This document shows, piece by piece, positions 21,581 to 29,849 of a stretch of 64,000 nucleotides of DNA. The DNA lies in contig NC_066517.1 of the NCBI RefSeq assembly GCF_024679095.1, forward strand, positions 23,051,040 through 23,115,039. Reading direction: 5' to 3'. The position numbers and the translations under genes are program-made. Positions within the stretch are counted from its first letter, which is position 1. Each line of letters opens with the position of its first letter. The DNA is from Eriocheir sinensis (lineage: Eukaryota > Arthropoda > Malacostraca > Decapoda > Varunidae). The notes under the pieces are model-generated. The model ran no database searches and was not told where the DNA came from. It saw only the letters and a program-made list of their open reading frames with translations.

Positions 21581-22020
21581 TCTAAAGGTCAAAGAGGGGG
21601 TCAATTGGGTTCTAATGGGTGTTTCTACAGGTTCATGGTACAGAGGAAGGGTCACACTATCACCAGGGTTATATAACTGCTCCTGGAAATGCCCACAACT
21701 CATACGAAAGCCCTGTCAAATTAGTGTTCTTGGGCGATGAAATGTTTTAAAATATGACCTAACCTTCTCTCCTGGAAATGCCCACAACACATACGAAAGC
21801 CCTGTCAAATTAGTGTTCTTGGGCGATGAAATGTTTTAAAATATGACCTAACCTTCTCTCCTGGAAATGCCCACAACACATACGAAAGCCCTGTCAAATT
21901 AGTGTTCTTGGGCGATGAAATGTTTTAAAATATGACCTAACCTTCTCTCCTGGAAATGCCCACAACACATACGAAAGCCCTGTCAAATTAGTGTTCTTGG
22001 GCGATGAAATGTTTTAAAAT
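21580..22020 (+). mobile_element. MITE family 1, copy 8, grading into an 89-bp tandem array
   Basis: A forward MITE core (GGTTCATGGTACAGAGGAAG, CACCAGGGTTATATAACTGC) runs into four exact tandem units. CCTGGAAATGCCCACAAC recurs at 21682, 21771, 21860 and 21949, an 89-bp period. The units are almost identical, so the array is young. It ends about 30 bp before the exon at 22051. Confidence 0.85.
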
Positions 22021-22050
22021 ATGTCTCTAACCTTCTCTCGTCTTCTCCAG

Positions 22051-22143
22051 GAGCCCCGCGGATCACCTAGGGCGGGCGAGGAAGCAACACCTCGGAGCCC
22101 TGTCCACCCCAGCAAACGTCTGCTGTCTACCTACATTGAGAAG
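22051..22143 (+). CDS. RFX/TAZ-like protein gene, first recognised exon
   Basis: A 93-nt phase-0 exon of 31 codons between a pyrimidine-rich acceptor (CTTCTCTCGTCTTCTCCAG) and a GTGTGT donor. The residues start EPRGSPRAGEEATPR and end KRLLSTYIEK. There is no in-frame ATG within the exon, so upstream exon(s) carrying the start must exist and were not identified. It is linked to the exons at 25294 and 26964 because all three are phase 0 and on the same strand, with compatible acidic or low-complexity composition; this join is inferred. The exon lies between an 89-bp tandem array and an 85-bp satellite, and repeat expansion stops close to it on both sides. Confidence 0.6.
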
Positions 22144-22249
22144 GTGTGTGGCCGATCAGTGAAGACGTGTTCCTCTACCACCTGTGGGTCTGATCTCCAT
22201 GGCACTAGTAGGTGTAGAGAATGGAGACACAGAGCACAGAATTGGAGGT

Positions 22250-23775
22250 GTCCGTGAAATTAAGCATGTTGTTGCCATGTCCAAAAAGTACCAACCGCAC
22301 CAACACACCTCCTTGCCCGTGACCGAGGTGTTTGTTTGATATGCCGTGAAATTAAATGTGTTCTTGCAATGTCCAGAGAGCACCAACACACCTCCTTACG
22401 CGTGGCTGTGTTTGTTTGATATGCCGTGAAATTAAATATGTGTTCTTGCAATGTCCAGAGAGCACCAACACACCTCCTTACGCATGGCCGAGGTGTTTGT
22501 TTGATATGCCGTGAAATTAAATATGTGTTCTTGCAATGTCCAGAGAGCACCAACACACCTCCTTGCCCATGGCCGAGGTGTGTGTTTGATATGCCGTGAA
22601 ATTAAATATGTGTTCTTGCAATGTCCAGAGAGCACCAACACACCTCCTTACCCGTGGCCGAGGTGTTTGTTTGATATGCCGTGAAATTAAATATGTGTTC
22701 TTGCAATGTCCAGAGAGCACCAACACACCTCCTTGCCCATGGCCGAGGTGTGTGTTTGATCTGCCGTGAAATTAAATATGTGTTCGTGCAATGTCCAGAG
22801 AGCACCAACACACCTCCTTACGCGTGGCCGAGGTGTTTGTTTGATATGCCGTGAAATTAAATATGTGTTCTTGCAATGTCCAGAGAGCACCAACACACCT
22901 CCTTACCCGTGGCCGAGGTGTTTGTTTGATATGCCGTGAAATTAAATATGTGTTCTTGCAATGTCCAGAGAGCACCAACACACCTCCTTACGCGTGGCTG
23001 AGGTGTTTGTTTGATATGCCGTGAAATTAAATGTGTTCTTGCAATGTCCAGAGAGCACCAACACACCTCCTTACGCGTGGCTGTGTTTGTTTGATATGCC
23101 GTGAAATTAAATATGTGTTCTTGCAATGTCCAGAGAGCACCAACACACCTCCTTACGGGTGGCTGAGGTGTTTGTTTGATATGCCGTGAAATTAAATGTG
23201 TTCTTGCAATGTCCAGAGAGCACCAACACACCTCCTTACGCGTGGCTGAGGTGTTTGTTTGATATGCCGTGAAATTAAATATGTGTTCTTGCAATGTCCA
23301 GAGAGCACCAACACACCTCTTTGCCCGTGGCTGAGGTGTTTGTTTGATATGCCGTGAAATTAAATGTGTTCTTGCAATGTCCAGAGAGCACCAACACACC
23401 TCCTTACGGGTGGCTGAGGTGTTTGTTTGATATGCCGTGAAATTAAATGTGTTCTTGCAATGTCCAGAGAGCACCAACACACCACCTTGCCCATGGCCGA
23501 GGTGTGTGTTTGAAATGCCGTGAAATTAAATATGTGTTCTTGCAATGTCCAGAGAGCACCAACACACCTCCTTACGCGTGGCTGAGGTGTTTGTTTGAAA
23601 TGCCGTGAAATTAAATATGTGTTCTTGCAATGTCCAGGGAGCACCAACACACCTCTTTGCCCGTGGCCGAGGTGTGTGTTTGATATGCCGTGAAATTAAA
23701 TATGTGTTCTTGCAATGTCCAGAGAGCACCAACACACCTCTTTGCCCGTGGCCGAGGTGTGTGTTTGATATTCCC
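22250..23775. repeat. 85-bp intronic satellite, about 18 copies
   Basis: The unit contains TTGATATGCCGTGAAATTAA, then ATGTGTTCTTGCAATGTCC, then GAGAGCACCAACACACCTCC. Most units are 85 bp; a few are 77-83 bp because of small deletions. Sequence identity between units is very high. The 207-residue repetitive minus-strand frame (MLVLSGHCKNT…) is produced by the repeat. It sits in the intron after the 22051 exon. Confidence 0.95.
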
Positions 23776-23884
23776 ACCACTGTACCTGTCGCTGTTTCTG
23801 TACTTCTCCAGTAAGGGTTGCTGTTAGAAGGGGATCGTATGTTCTTAGGGCTCAATATAACTGTTGTGAGTAGTTTTGACACCT

Positions 23885-24040
23885 CTCCACCTGAAATTAG
23901 CCTCTCTTTTGGCCACTCTTCACTTTTAGCTTTTGTAGGAGTAGCAATTAGTGGGCTCCTTTTTTTTTTTTATTTTTTTTTTTTTTATCTACAGCTTCTT
24001 TTTGTTGCCCTTGAGCTGCTTCCTTTGCTGTAAAAAAAAG
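23885..24040 (-). mobile_element. Diverged SINE family 2 copy
   Basis: Reverse complement of the SINE 2 body: TTTTGGCCACTCTTC, then AGGAGTAGCAATTAGTGGGC and GCCCTTGAGCTGCTTCCTTT. It is more diverged than the copies at 25655 and 59893 and close to the tandem copies at 35826-36560. Confidence 0.6.
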
Positions 24041-24112
24041 AGTATAAAGTCAAGGGCTCGGCAGGAGAGGGGATAATGAAATTGGAGATTATAATGTGCT
24101 CTTGATGAATAT

Positions 24113-24412
24113 ACGCCTCCGTGGTCTAGTGGTCAGCGTGCCTGGCTTCTACTCCGTGGGCTCGGGTTCGAATCCCGGCCCGGGCAGTCGACTTGCAGCT
24201 CACCCAGCAGTTCATCCTCCCTTTCGGGCAGGTCGATAAATGGGTACCTGGGGAAACCTGGGGAAGGTAAACTGGTAACCCGGATGTCACTCTGGCCCTG
24301 TGTCCCGGGGTGATGGGCTCCCTCCCACCACAGGCTCAAGGGCCAATGTTACGGTGATGAGCACCGAGGCCACGCGCTGCTACAGCGTATACCCCCAACG
24401 TTACTTTACCTC
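24113..24412 (+). mobile_element. tRNA-derived SINE family 1, full-length copy
   Basis: The head is tRNA-like, with a polymerase III A box (TGGTCTAGTGG, 24122-24132) and B box (GGTTCGAATCC, 24165-24175). The body contains CAGCTCACCCAGCAGTTCAT, then GGGCAGGTCGATAAATGGGT and ACCTGGGGAAACC. The 9-bp word GATGAATAT flanks it on both sides (24104-24112 and 24413-24421) as a target-site duplication, as expected from LINE-driven retroposition. A second copy lies at 31908-32210. It is not a functional tRNA gene. Confidence 0.88.
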
Positions 24413-24521
24413 GATGAATATGAAATAAAGTTGCTGTACTGTAAGCATTCTTGTAGCCAAATTTAGCCTCCTCTTCATCCTTTATTCTGGATGTGGGAGT
24501 GAACCACTGATTACACAGGCA

Positions 24522-24752
24522 GGGTCGGTATTCTCAGATGCTTCTGCCTCTCACCTCAACAATTTCCAAAGGCCGTAAAGAAGATTAATCGGGTTCTCGT
24601 GAGTGCTTTTTCACGTTCATGGTACAGAAGAAGGGTCGTACTACCACAAGGGTCATTAAACTACCCCGGGAAATGCCCACAACCCCTATGAAAACCCTGT
24701 CAAATATGAGTGTTAGCGGCGAAGTGTCTGAGAATATGGGTCCAGGTAACCT
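24522..24752 (+). mobile_element. MITE family 1, copy 9 (clearest ends)
   Basis: The left end GGGTCGGTATTCTCAGATGC and the right end GTGTCTGAGAATATGGGTCC are inverted repeats, the best pair in the family. The core has CAACAATTTCCAAAGGCC, CGTTCATGGTACAGAAGAAG and GGAAATGCCCACAACC. It lies in the intron between the 22051 and 25294 exons. Confidence 0.8.
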
Positions 24753-24754
24753 TA

Positions 24755-25293
24755 CAGTAGAGGTAGATGATTGTTTTCAGTAAAGTAGTTTGAATAATAT
24801 AACAGTAATACAGATGAGGAAGCTTCATCTGAAGTGCTCATGGTAAATATTCATGTTATAAGATGTATACTGTTTGTCAGATGCTCAGATGAAGAACTAA
24901 AAACAAGCAAATGCAATTAATTTTAATGTAATCTTGAAAGACAGAAATGCATAAGCTGTAAGGCAACATGTGGTTATATTTTCTTGTTTTAAGCTTTTAT
25001 TGAAACCTAAGCTGCCACATGCAAAAATAATGTAAATCCAGCCTATGTGTAATGTAACCTTGTGAGACCAAAATACTGTACCACAAAACTTAGGCTGTGA
25101 AGCTGATATGTTCTTGTTTAACAGCATAACTTGAGTCCTAAGCTGCTGTTAAACTTAAGCTGTGCCAGATTTTGTGTTGCTCAAGCCTAAAAACATGAGT
25201 CCTAAACCAAGGAGTCAAAAGGTTCTCATAAAATTAAGACATCTAGACCATTTTCTTTTACCTGTGCATAAAGTTTGGTGTGTGGCCCTTTAG
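24755..25293. other. Intronic stretch without recognised repeats
   Basis: AT-rich and ordinary. Words containing AAGCTGTAAGGC, AACCTAAGCTGCC and TAAGCTGCTG recur weakly and may be an old degenerate repeat. It ends in the acceptor GGCCCTTTAG of the next exon. Confidence 0.5.
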
Positions 25294-25419
25294 GGAGAGG
25301 CGCTGACTGCTGGTGTGGAGGAGGAGAGGGAGAGGGGAGTGAATGGAGAGGAGAGCGAGGAGGGTGGTGATGACGAGCAAGTTGCCGCAGAACCGAATAC
25401 CAACAGGCTCTTCAGTCGG
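25294..25419 (+). CDS. RFX/TAZ-like protein gene, acidic middle exon
   Basis: A 126-nt phase-0 exon of 42 codons. The acceptor is TGTGTGGCCCTTTAG and the donor is a consensus GTGAGT. The residues are strongly acidic: GEALTAGVEEE at the start, EESEEGGDDEQVAAEPN in the middle and NRLFSR at the end. The frame is open on both sides in phase 0 and continues directly into the 26964 exon. Glu/Asp-rich linkers are common in nuclear regulators. On its own the exon has no recognisable domain. Confidence 0.7.
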
Positions 25420-25434
25420 GTGAGTTGTTGTGAT

Positions 25435-25640
25435 ACTTTGTCATGGGGCGAGTGAGTGAGTGAGTGAGCTAATGAGTGTGGGGGTGAGTGAGTTTATGTG
25501 TGGGTGTGTGAGTGTGAGTAAGCTGATCTGTTGGGGGGATGAGTGAGTATATGTGTGTGAGTGTGAGTAAACTGATGAGTGTAGGGGTGAGTTTATGTGT
25601 GGGTGTGAGTGTGAGTAAGCTGATGTATAGGGGAGCATGA
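25435..25640. repeat. GTGAGT-rich minisatellite
   Basis: GTGAGTGAGTGAGC, TTTATGTGTGGGTGTG and GAGTAAGCTGAT recur with a period of roughly 55-70 bp. The unit looks like a repeated splice donor, and the array starts only 15 bp after the true donor of the 25294 exon. Confidence 0.8.
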
Positions 25641-25654
25641 GTGTAGTTTTTTAT

Positions 25655-25790
25655 TTTTATTTTTTTTACAACAAAGGAGACAGCTCAAGGGCACACAAAA
25701 AAAGGAAACAATAATAATAAAAAAAGCCCGCTACTCGCTGCTCCTAAAAAGAATCCAAAGAGGTGGCCGAAAGAGGGGTCAATTTCGGTG
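25655..25790 (+). mobile_element. SINE family 2, 3' part
   Basis: ACAACAAAGGAGACAGCTCA, AAAGCCCGCTACTCGCTGCT and GAGGTGGCCGAAAGAGGGGT match the copies at 9228 and (reversed) 59893. The tRNA-like 5' part is missing. The insertion interrupts the GTGAGT-rich array. Confidence 0.65.
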
Positions 25791-25980
25791 AGTGAGTGAG
25801 TGGATGTGTGTTAGTTGGCGTGGGTGTGGAAGTGTGTGGGTGAGTAAGAGTAAGCGACTTGGCATGTGGCTGTGTTGTCGGGTTATTGTGTCGATAGCCA
25901 TTGTATGCTAACTGTCTTGATGATGTCTGTGTGTGCCTGATAGTGGCGGTAAAAGTGATAATGTGGTCTTCCATGCTGTG

Positions 25981-26433
25981 TTTTAGGAGTAGCGTTTTAA
26001 GAGTAGCGTTTTAGGAGTAGTGTTTTAAGAGTAGCATTTTAGGAATAGTGTTTTAGGAGTAGCATTTTAGGAGTAGTGTTTTAGGAGTAGCGTTTTAAGA
26101 GTGGCGTTTTAGGAGTAGTGTTTTAGGAGTAGCGTTTTAGGAGTAGCGTTTTAGGAGTGGCGTTTTAGGAGTAGCGTTTTAGGAGTAGCATTTTAGGAGT
26201 GGCGTTTTAGGAGTAGTGTTTTAGGAGTAGCGTTTTAGGAGTAGTGTTTTAGGAGTAGTGTTTTAGGAGTAGCATTTTAGGAGTAGTGTTTTAGGAGTAG
26301 TGTTTTAGGAGTAGCATTTTAGGAGTAGTGTTTTAGGAGTAGCGTCTTAGGAGTAGTGTTTTAGGAGTAGCGTTTTAGGAGTAGCGTTTTAGGAGTAGTG
26401 TTTTAGGAGTAGCGTTTTAGGAGTAGCGTGATG
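25981..26433. repeat. 14-bp minisatellite (TTTTAGGAGTAGNG)n
   Basis: About 32 units of TTTTAGGAGTAGCG or TTTTAGGAGTAGTG in tandem, with occasional AAGAG or GGCG variants. On the + strand each unit looks like a short 3' splice acceptor (TTTTAG|G). It lies in the intron directly upstream of the large coding exon. Confidence 0.95.
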
Positions 26434-26468
26434 AAGCGTGATTGTCGATGTGCATTGATGAACAAATA

Positions 26469-26660
26469 CAGCCGTCCCTCAAATAGTACGATTTCCAATA
26501 GTTCGGTTTTGGTTTTATGTGGATTTCCTAAGAAGATTTTTTTAGGATTTTTAAATTTCCCGACGAGCAGTAAATTTCAAAATCCTTAAAGATCTTCAAT
26601 GACAATCCATATAAAACCGAAACTGAACTATTGGAAACCATACTATTTGAGGGACAACTG
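26469..26660. mobile_element. pogo/Tigger-like MITE
   Basis: A 192-bp element with long imperfect inverted repeats of about 57 bp. The left end is CAGCCGTCCCTCAAATAGTA; the right end, read in reverse, is CAGTTGTCCCTCAAATAGTA. Both ends are flanked by TA (26467-26468 and 26661-26662), the Tc1/mariner target. CAGNNGTCCCTC ends are typical of the pogo/Tigger group. No coding capacity; it could fold into one long hairpin. Confidence 0.85.
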
Positions 26661-26963
26661 TATTACTGATAGTAGTGATAGTACGGCTGAGTGACTACTA
26701 ATCCTCTAACACATTACGCACACTGCTCGGATAATCTTTTCAGCACTTTTCTGAATGGAGGTGAATAGGTTCATAGTTTCTGGGGAGTTAAGGGAGCAAG
26801 TGTGTTATCATTTACTCTTTGGTGTGTGTTTTCAGGTAATGTTCTGCCAAATTTGTGTTCTAAGAGTGCTCTGTGGTTCTGTGCCAAGCCATGATGTTAG
26901 TTTTGTCGTGTACTCTTTTTGCTAGTCTTCGTATTTGTGTTTCAATTGATCGTTTTGTTTCAG

Positions 26964-28211
26964 AGGGTCGAGGCTCTGGACTCAACATGCGACACGGATG
27001 AGGAGGAAGGCAGGCTGGTGATGGCTGACATAGGGGAAGAGTGCGGCGAAGATGAGCAGGAGGAGGCGGATGACCCGTTTTTGGGGACTGATGGAGATGA
27101 AAGCCAAGATGGGAAGATGGAGTGTAATCCGGGGTGGCGCAAGAAGAGCAAAAGGAAAATGGAATATGGGAAGAAGTGGATCGTAAGGAATCTAGCCTTT
27201 GAGAAGGATGGTGGCTCTATGGTGCCCTTGAGTGTCATTGCAAGGAAATACGTTGATGACTGCCTGAGGGAGCACCAAGACCCGCTTTTGTTGTCTGTGC
27301 TTGCCCGCCTCCTACACCAGCAGTTCCCGAAAGCAGGCAAGTGTCGTCTTGGCTCACGCAAGAACCAGAAGATACACTACAGCAAGTTGAAGTGGCTAGT
27401 CGACAATGCAGCCCAGCAATGCAACTCAGCGACTGCTCCATTAACTCCCTCTGTAGATGAGAAAGCAGAAAAAACTCCTTTTGAGGGCTCACTTTCCCCT
27501 CAAATGCAAGGGGATGTCAAAGAACCACAGCCCATCATGAGTGGCGGCAGGGGTGTGGAGAAGAGACAGCACATGACTAGTGAGGCGGTGACTGCATCTC
27601 CCAGCCAGTCACCAGTGGGAGACATTGATGAGGGTGAGAAGGAGTGTCCAGAAGCTGCCGGACGCCTGGAGCAAGTGGTGAAGAAAATGTGCTCGCAGGG
27701 AAAACGGGATCTTTTGTTGAAGAGCTATGCCCACAGTGCCTCTTGCCGTACCGCAACATGCTCCTCCCTCTGCCTCATGTTCCGGCGGGTGCGTACCCAT
27801 GTTGTGACAGCACGCCATGTCTGCAAGGTCATGCGCATCTATACTGTCCTCCTTAAGTCACACGTATCCCTCTGTGTTGACAATGATTGTGGCCTGACAG
27901 CCTGCCCGACCTTGCGTTTGTCTCGGCAGAACAAACGGTGTTTGGATGGGGAGCAGAAGGAGCAGCAGCAGGAAAAGTTGTGTGTGAAGCTGTCACCAGA
28001 CCTCATGCCTAGCTCCCCCCCCTCCGAGCTGTCACCAGACCTCATGCCTAGCTCCCCCCCCTCCAAGCTGTCACCAGACTTCATGCCTAACTCCCCCCCC
28101 TCCATACACAAGGATACACAAAAATATACCCCTCCCCTCCAAACAATTACTGTTGAGGTTGATCCATTATGGAAACAAGAATTCTCCATGATAAAGCGTA
28201 TTCGAGCATAA
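26964..28211 (+). CDS. RFX-type winged helix plus TAZ-like zinc finger protein, terminal exon
   Basis: A 415-codon terminal exon after the acceptor CGTTTTGTTTCAG; the open frame extends 15 codons into the intron only by chance. Numbering from the 22051 exon (73 residues precede), an Asp/Glu-rich region and a basic KKSKRK come first. Residues 144-218 align with RFX DNA-binding domains: the family's W-x6-8, PRS, YxxYxxxC, FP and RLGtRGqSKYhY positions appear here as KWIVRNL, VPLSVIARKYVDDC, QQFPKAGKCRLGSR and KIHY. Residues 308-398 fit the CBP/p300 TAZ fold, with H330, C334, C339, C343 then H352, and a last site H373, C377, C382, C387. The middle zinc site is incomplete (H352/H358/C360). Three 13-residue LSPDLMPSSPPS repeats follow at 416-454. 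It is probably a nuclear DNA-binding regulator; the function is inferred. I recognise no named orthologue. Confidence 0.85.
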   Translation, partial: RVEALDSTCDTDEEEGRLVMADIGEECGEDEQEEADDPFLGTDGDESQDGKMECNPGWRKKSKRKMEYGKKWIVRNLAFEKDGGSMVPLSVIARKYVDDCLREHQDPLLLSVLARLLHQQFPKAGKCRLGSRKNQKIHYSKLKWLVDNAAQQCNSATAPLTPSVDEKAEKTPFEGSLSPQMQGDVKEPQPIMSGGRGVEKRQHMTSEAVTASPSQSPVGDIDEGEKECPEAAGRLEQVVKKMCSQGKRDLLLKSYAHSASCRTATCSSLCLMFRRVRTHVVTARHVCKVMRIYTVLLKSHVSLCVDNDCGLTACPTLRLSRQNKRCLDGEQKEQQQEKLCVKLSPDLMPSSPPSELSPDLMPSSPPSKLSPDFMPNSPPSIHKDTQKYTPPLQTITVEVDPLWKQEFSMIKRIRA

Positions 28212-28711
28212 CTTCTGACATCTTCAGGCCTCTCTCAGTGCTTTCACACCACCTAGTTCCTCGCCGTGGCCCTGTACAGTTCAACGCCGTAAAATTCAGT
28301 CAACCGAATATTCCTATGGAGCCATTCACGCAGCATGTTCATGGCAAGGCTGCCCTCCTGATGCCGAATGCATTCTGGGCGCCACTCTGTGCCGCCCGGC
28401 CCAAGGCTAGCTTTGGTAGTTGTTGTGGACGTTGATCAGGGGATGAAATGTGATGTATTTTTCTTTTGTTTATTTTGAGTAAGGTATGTAATGAATTTAG
28501 GAAACAGGGTTAATGAGTGTTTTGGATAACTGTCAGTGTTTTCATTCAAATTTAAGAATCAGAAGAAAACAGGCACATTGTATGGCAGAAGAAAACTAGA
28601 TAATTAGAGTAGAAGAGGGTTAATTTTAAATTTCTGCCATTACCCAGAGTATGTTGTTTTTGAAATGTCATACGCGGTTTATCCTCATGCACGGTCTGAT
28701 TTTAAACTTGT

Positions 28712-28775
28712 CTGTGTATCAGGAGGGACCAGTCTGTGTATCAGGAGGGACCAGTCTGTGTATCAGGAGGGACCA
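28712..28775. repeat. 22-bp tandem repeat, three copies
   Basis: CTGTGTATCAGGAGGGACCA recurs at 28712, 28734 and 28756; the third copy is shortened. Confidence 0.9.
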
Positions 28776-28956
28776 CTGTATAGACATTGGCCAACTTATT
28801 GTTTTCATTGAGGAGAAATCAGTACTTTGGGACATGATGCTACAGAGGACCAGAATAGTTGAAATCTGCCTGTGTCAGAATGGAGGGAAGTGAGCTGTTC
28901 ATTTTGGTGCTCACAGGTGTGGCTCTTGTCCAAACACTTGAGCAGTTCACCAAAAG

Positions 28957-28982
28957 TGTCACTGCCATTGATGGCAGTGACA
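28957..28982. other. Perfect 11-bp stem, 4-base loop hairpin
   Basis: TGTCACTGCCA, loop TTGA, then TGGCAGTGACA, with no mismatch. It lies about 750 bp after the stop codon of the RFX/TAZ-like gene, possibly in its 3' UTR. Confidence 0.85.
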
Positions 28983-29774
28983 ATAGCCCAGGTGGTGTGA
29001 AAGCAGCCTGAGAGGCTCAAATGTAGGATTTGTGAAACATTGCTAATGTTGAAAAGACCCTGAAATCTTCCCATCACTAGTCAAGGAGTCCCTTTAGTGA
29101 TGCAATTACAAGCATGAGACTCATTCAGCCTCGCAGTCACATGCTACTGTGACTCAGCGCTGCAGTCTGCAGGACTTCAAAGTGCTTCAGTCCCTGCTGT
29201 ATCAGCTGAGAAAACCCAGGAGCAACCAGGAATAGCTAAGCTCATCTTCTGTAAGTTAAATTATGTTTCTCCACTTTGGATACTTATTCCTCTGCTCTAT
29301 TCTAAGTAGCTTATTTTTGTTCTGGTGAGTGGAAATGGCATGCTGCTCAGGTCTGAGTCTGTGAGTGTGTTTCAGGAACTATAGTGAAGATGTTACTGTT
29401 TTGCATTCATACAACATGATGCTCTTATTGCTGAAGGTGAAATATTTTTAGTATGCTAATAAGTACTGTCATTAGACTCTACCTGTACTAGCAGCATTAT
29501 TAATTCTTACAGAACAAATTTAGGATATTAGAGACAGGGTCTGGAGAATAGATCATGTGGGCTGGAAATGAGCAGTGAGGCCGTGGGCCTTTGCTCAGTG
29601 TTGAAATATTAAGAAAATAATGAATGGGCTTTTTGAGGCATAAAAAGAATGAATGAAGGAGAAGATGGAGGGTGAAACAAGTATTAATGTGTCTCTAGAA
29701 ATGATGAAAAATTAAATGAGTTGCTCCTTGGGCTTAGACGTAAGTACCACTGTGTTGGGTTTTGTCATATTTTT

Positions 29775-29845
29775 ACCTCCACTGTCCGTGGCACCCCAGG
29801 GTGCCACGGCACCCAGTGTGAGAACCTCTGCTCTAAGTGATTCAA
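29775..29845 (-). mobile_element. Possible hAT-like element end
   Basis: GGTGCCACGGCACCCAGTGT followed by GAGAACCTCTGCTC, read in reverse as GAGCAGAGGTTCTCACACTG, resembles the ends of hAT MITEs (CAGNGGTTCTCA). Only one end was found, so this is tentative. Confidence 0.35.
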
Positions 29846-29849
29846 GTCA

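Larger units (their letters stand above)
28212..29770 (+). other. Probable 3' UTR and downstream non-coding DNA
   Basis: It follows the TAA stop. No AATAAA was found close by, so the 3' end is not placed. Two notable structures are annotated separately: a 22-bp repeat (28712-28775) and a perfect hairpin (28957-28982). Confidence 0.4.

Noticed and set aside
22857..23480. 207-residue minus-strand frame with repeated MLVLSGHCKNT
   Set aside because: It is the translation of the 85-bp satellite. Similar 69-residue frames start every 85 bp, and the frame follows the repeat and not any splice or start signal.
22051..23775. CRISPR-like array because of regular 85-bp periodicity
   Set aside because: The whole unit is repeated with no unique spacers, the setting is a eukaryotic intron, and no cas genes exist.
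24115..24190. A functional tRNA gene
   Set aside because: A and B boxes are present, but the segment continues into a SINE body, has a target-site duplication and a second copy with the same body; it is a SINE head.
26919..26963. Start codon of the RFX/TAZ-like protein at 26919
   Set aside because: The first 15 codons (MLVFVFVFQLIVLFQ) are the pyrimidine tract and acceptor of the intron. The frame continues in phase with the upstream exon at 25294, so this is not the true N-terminus.
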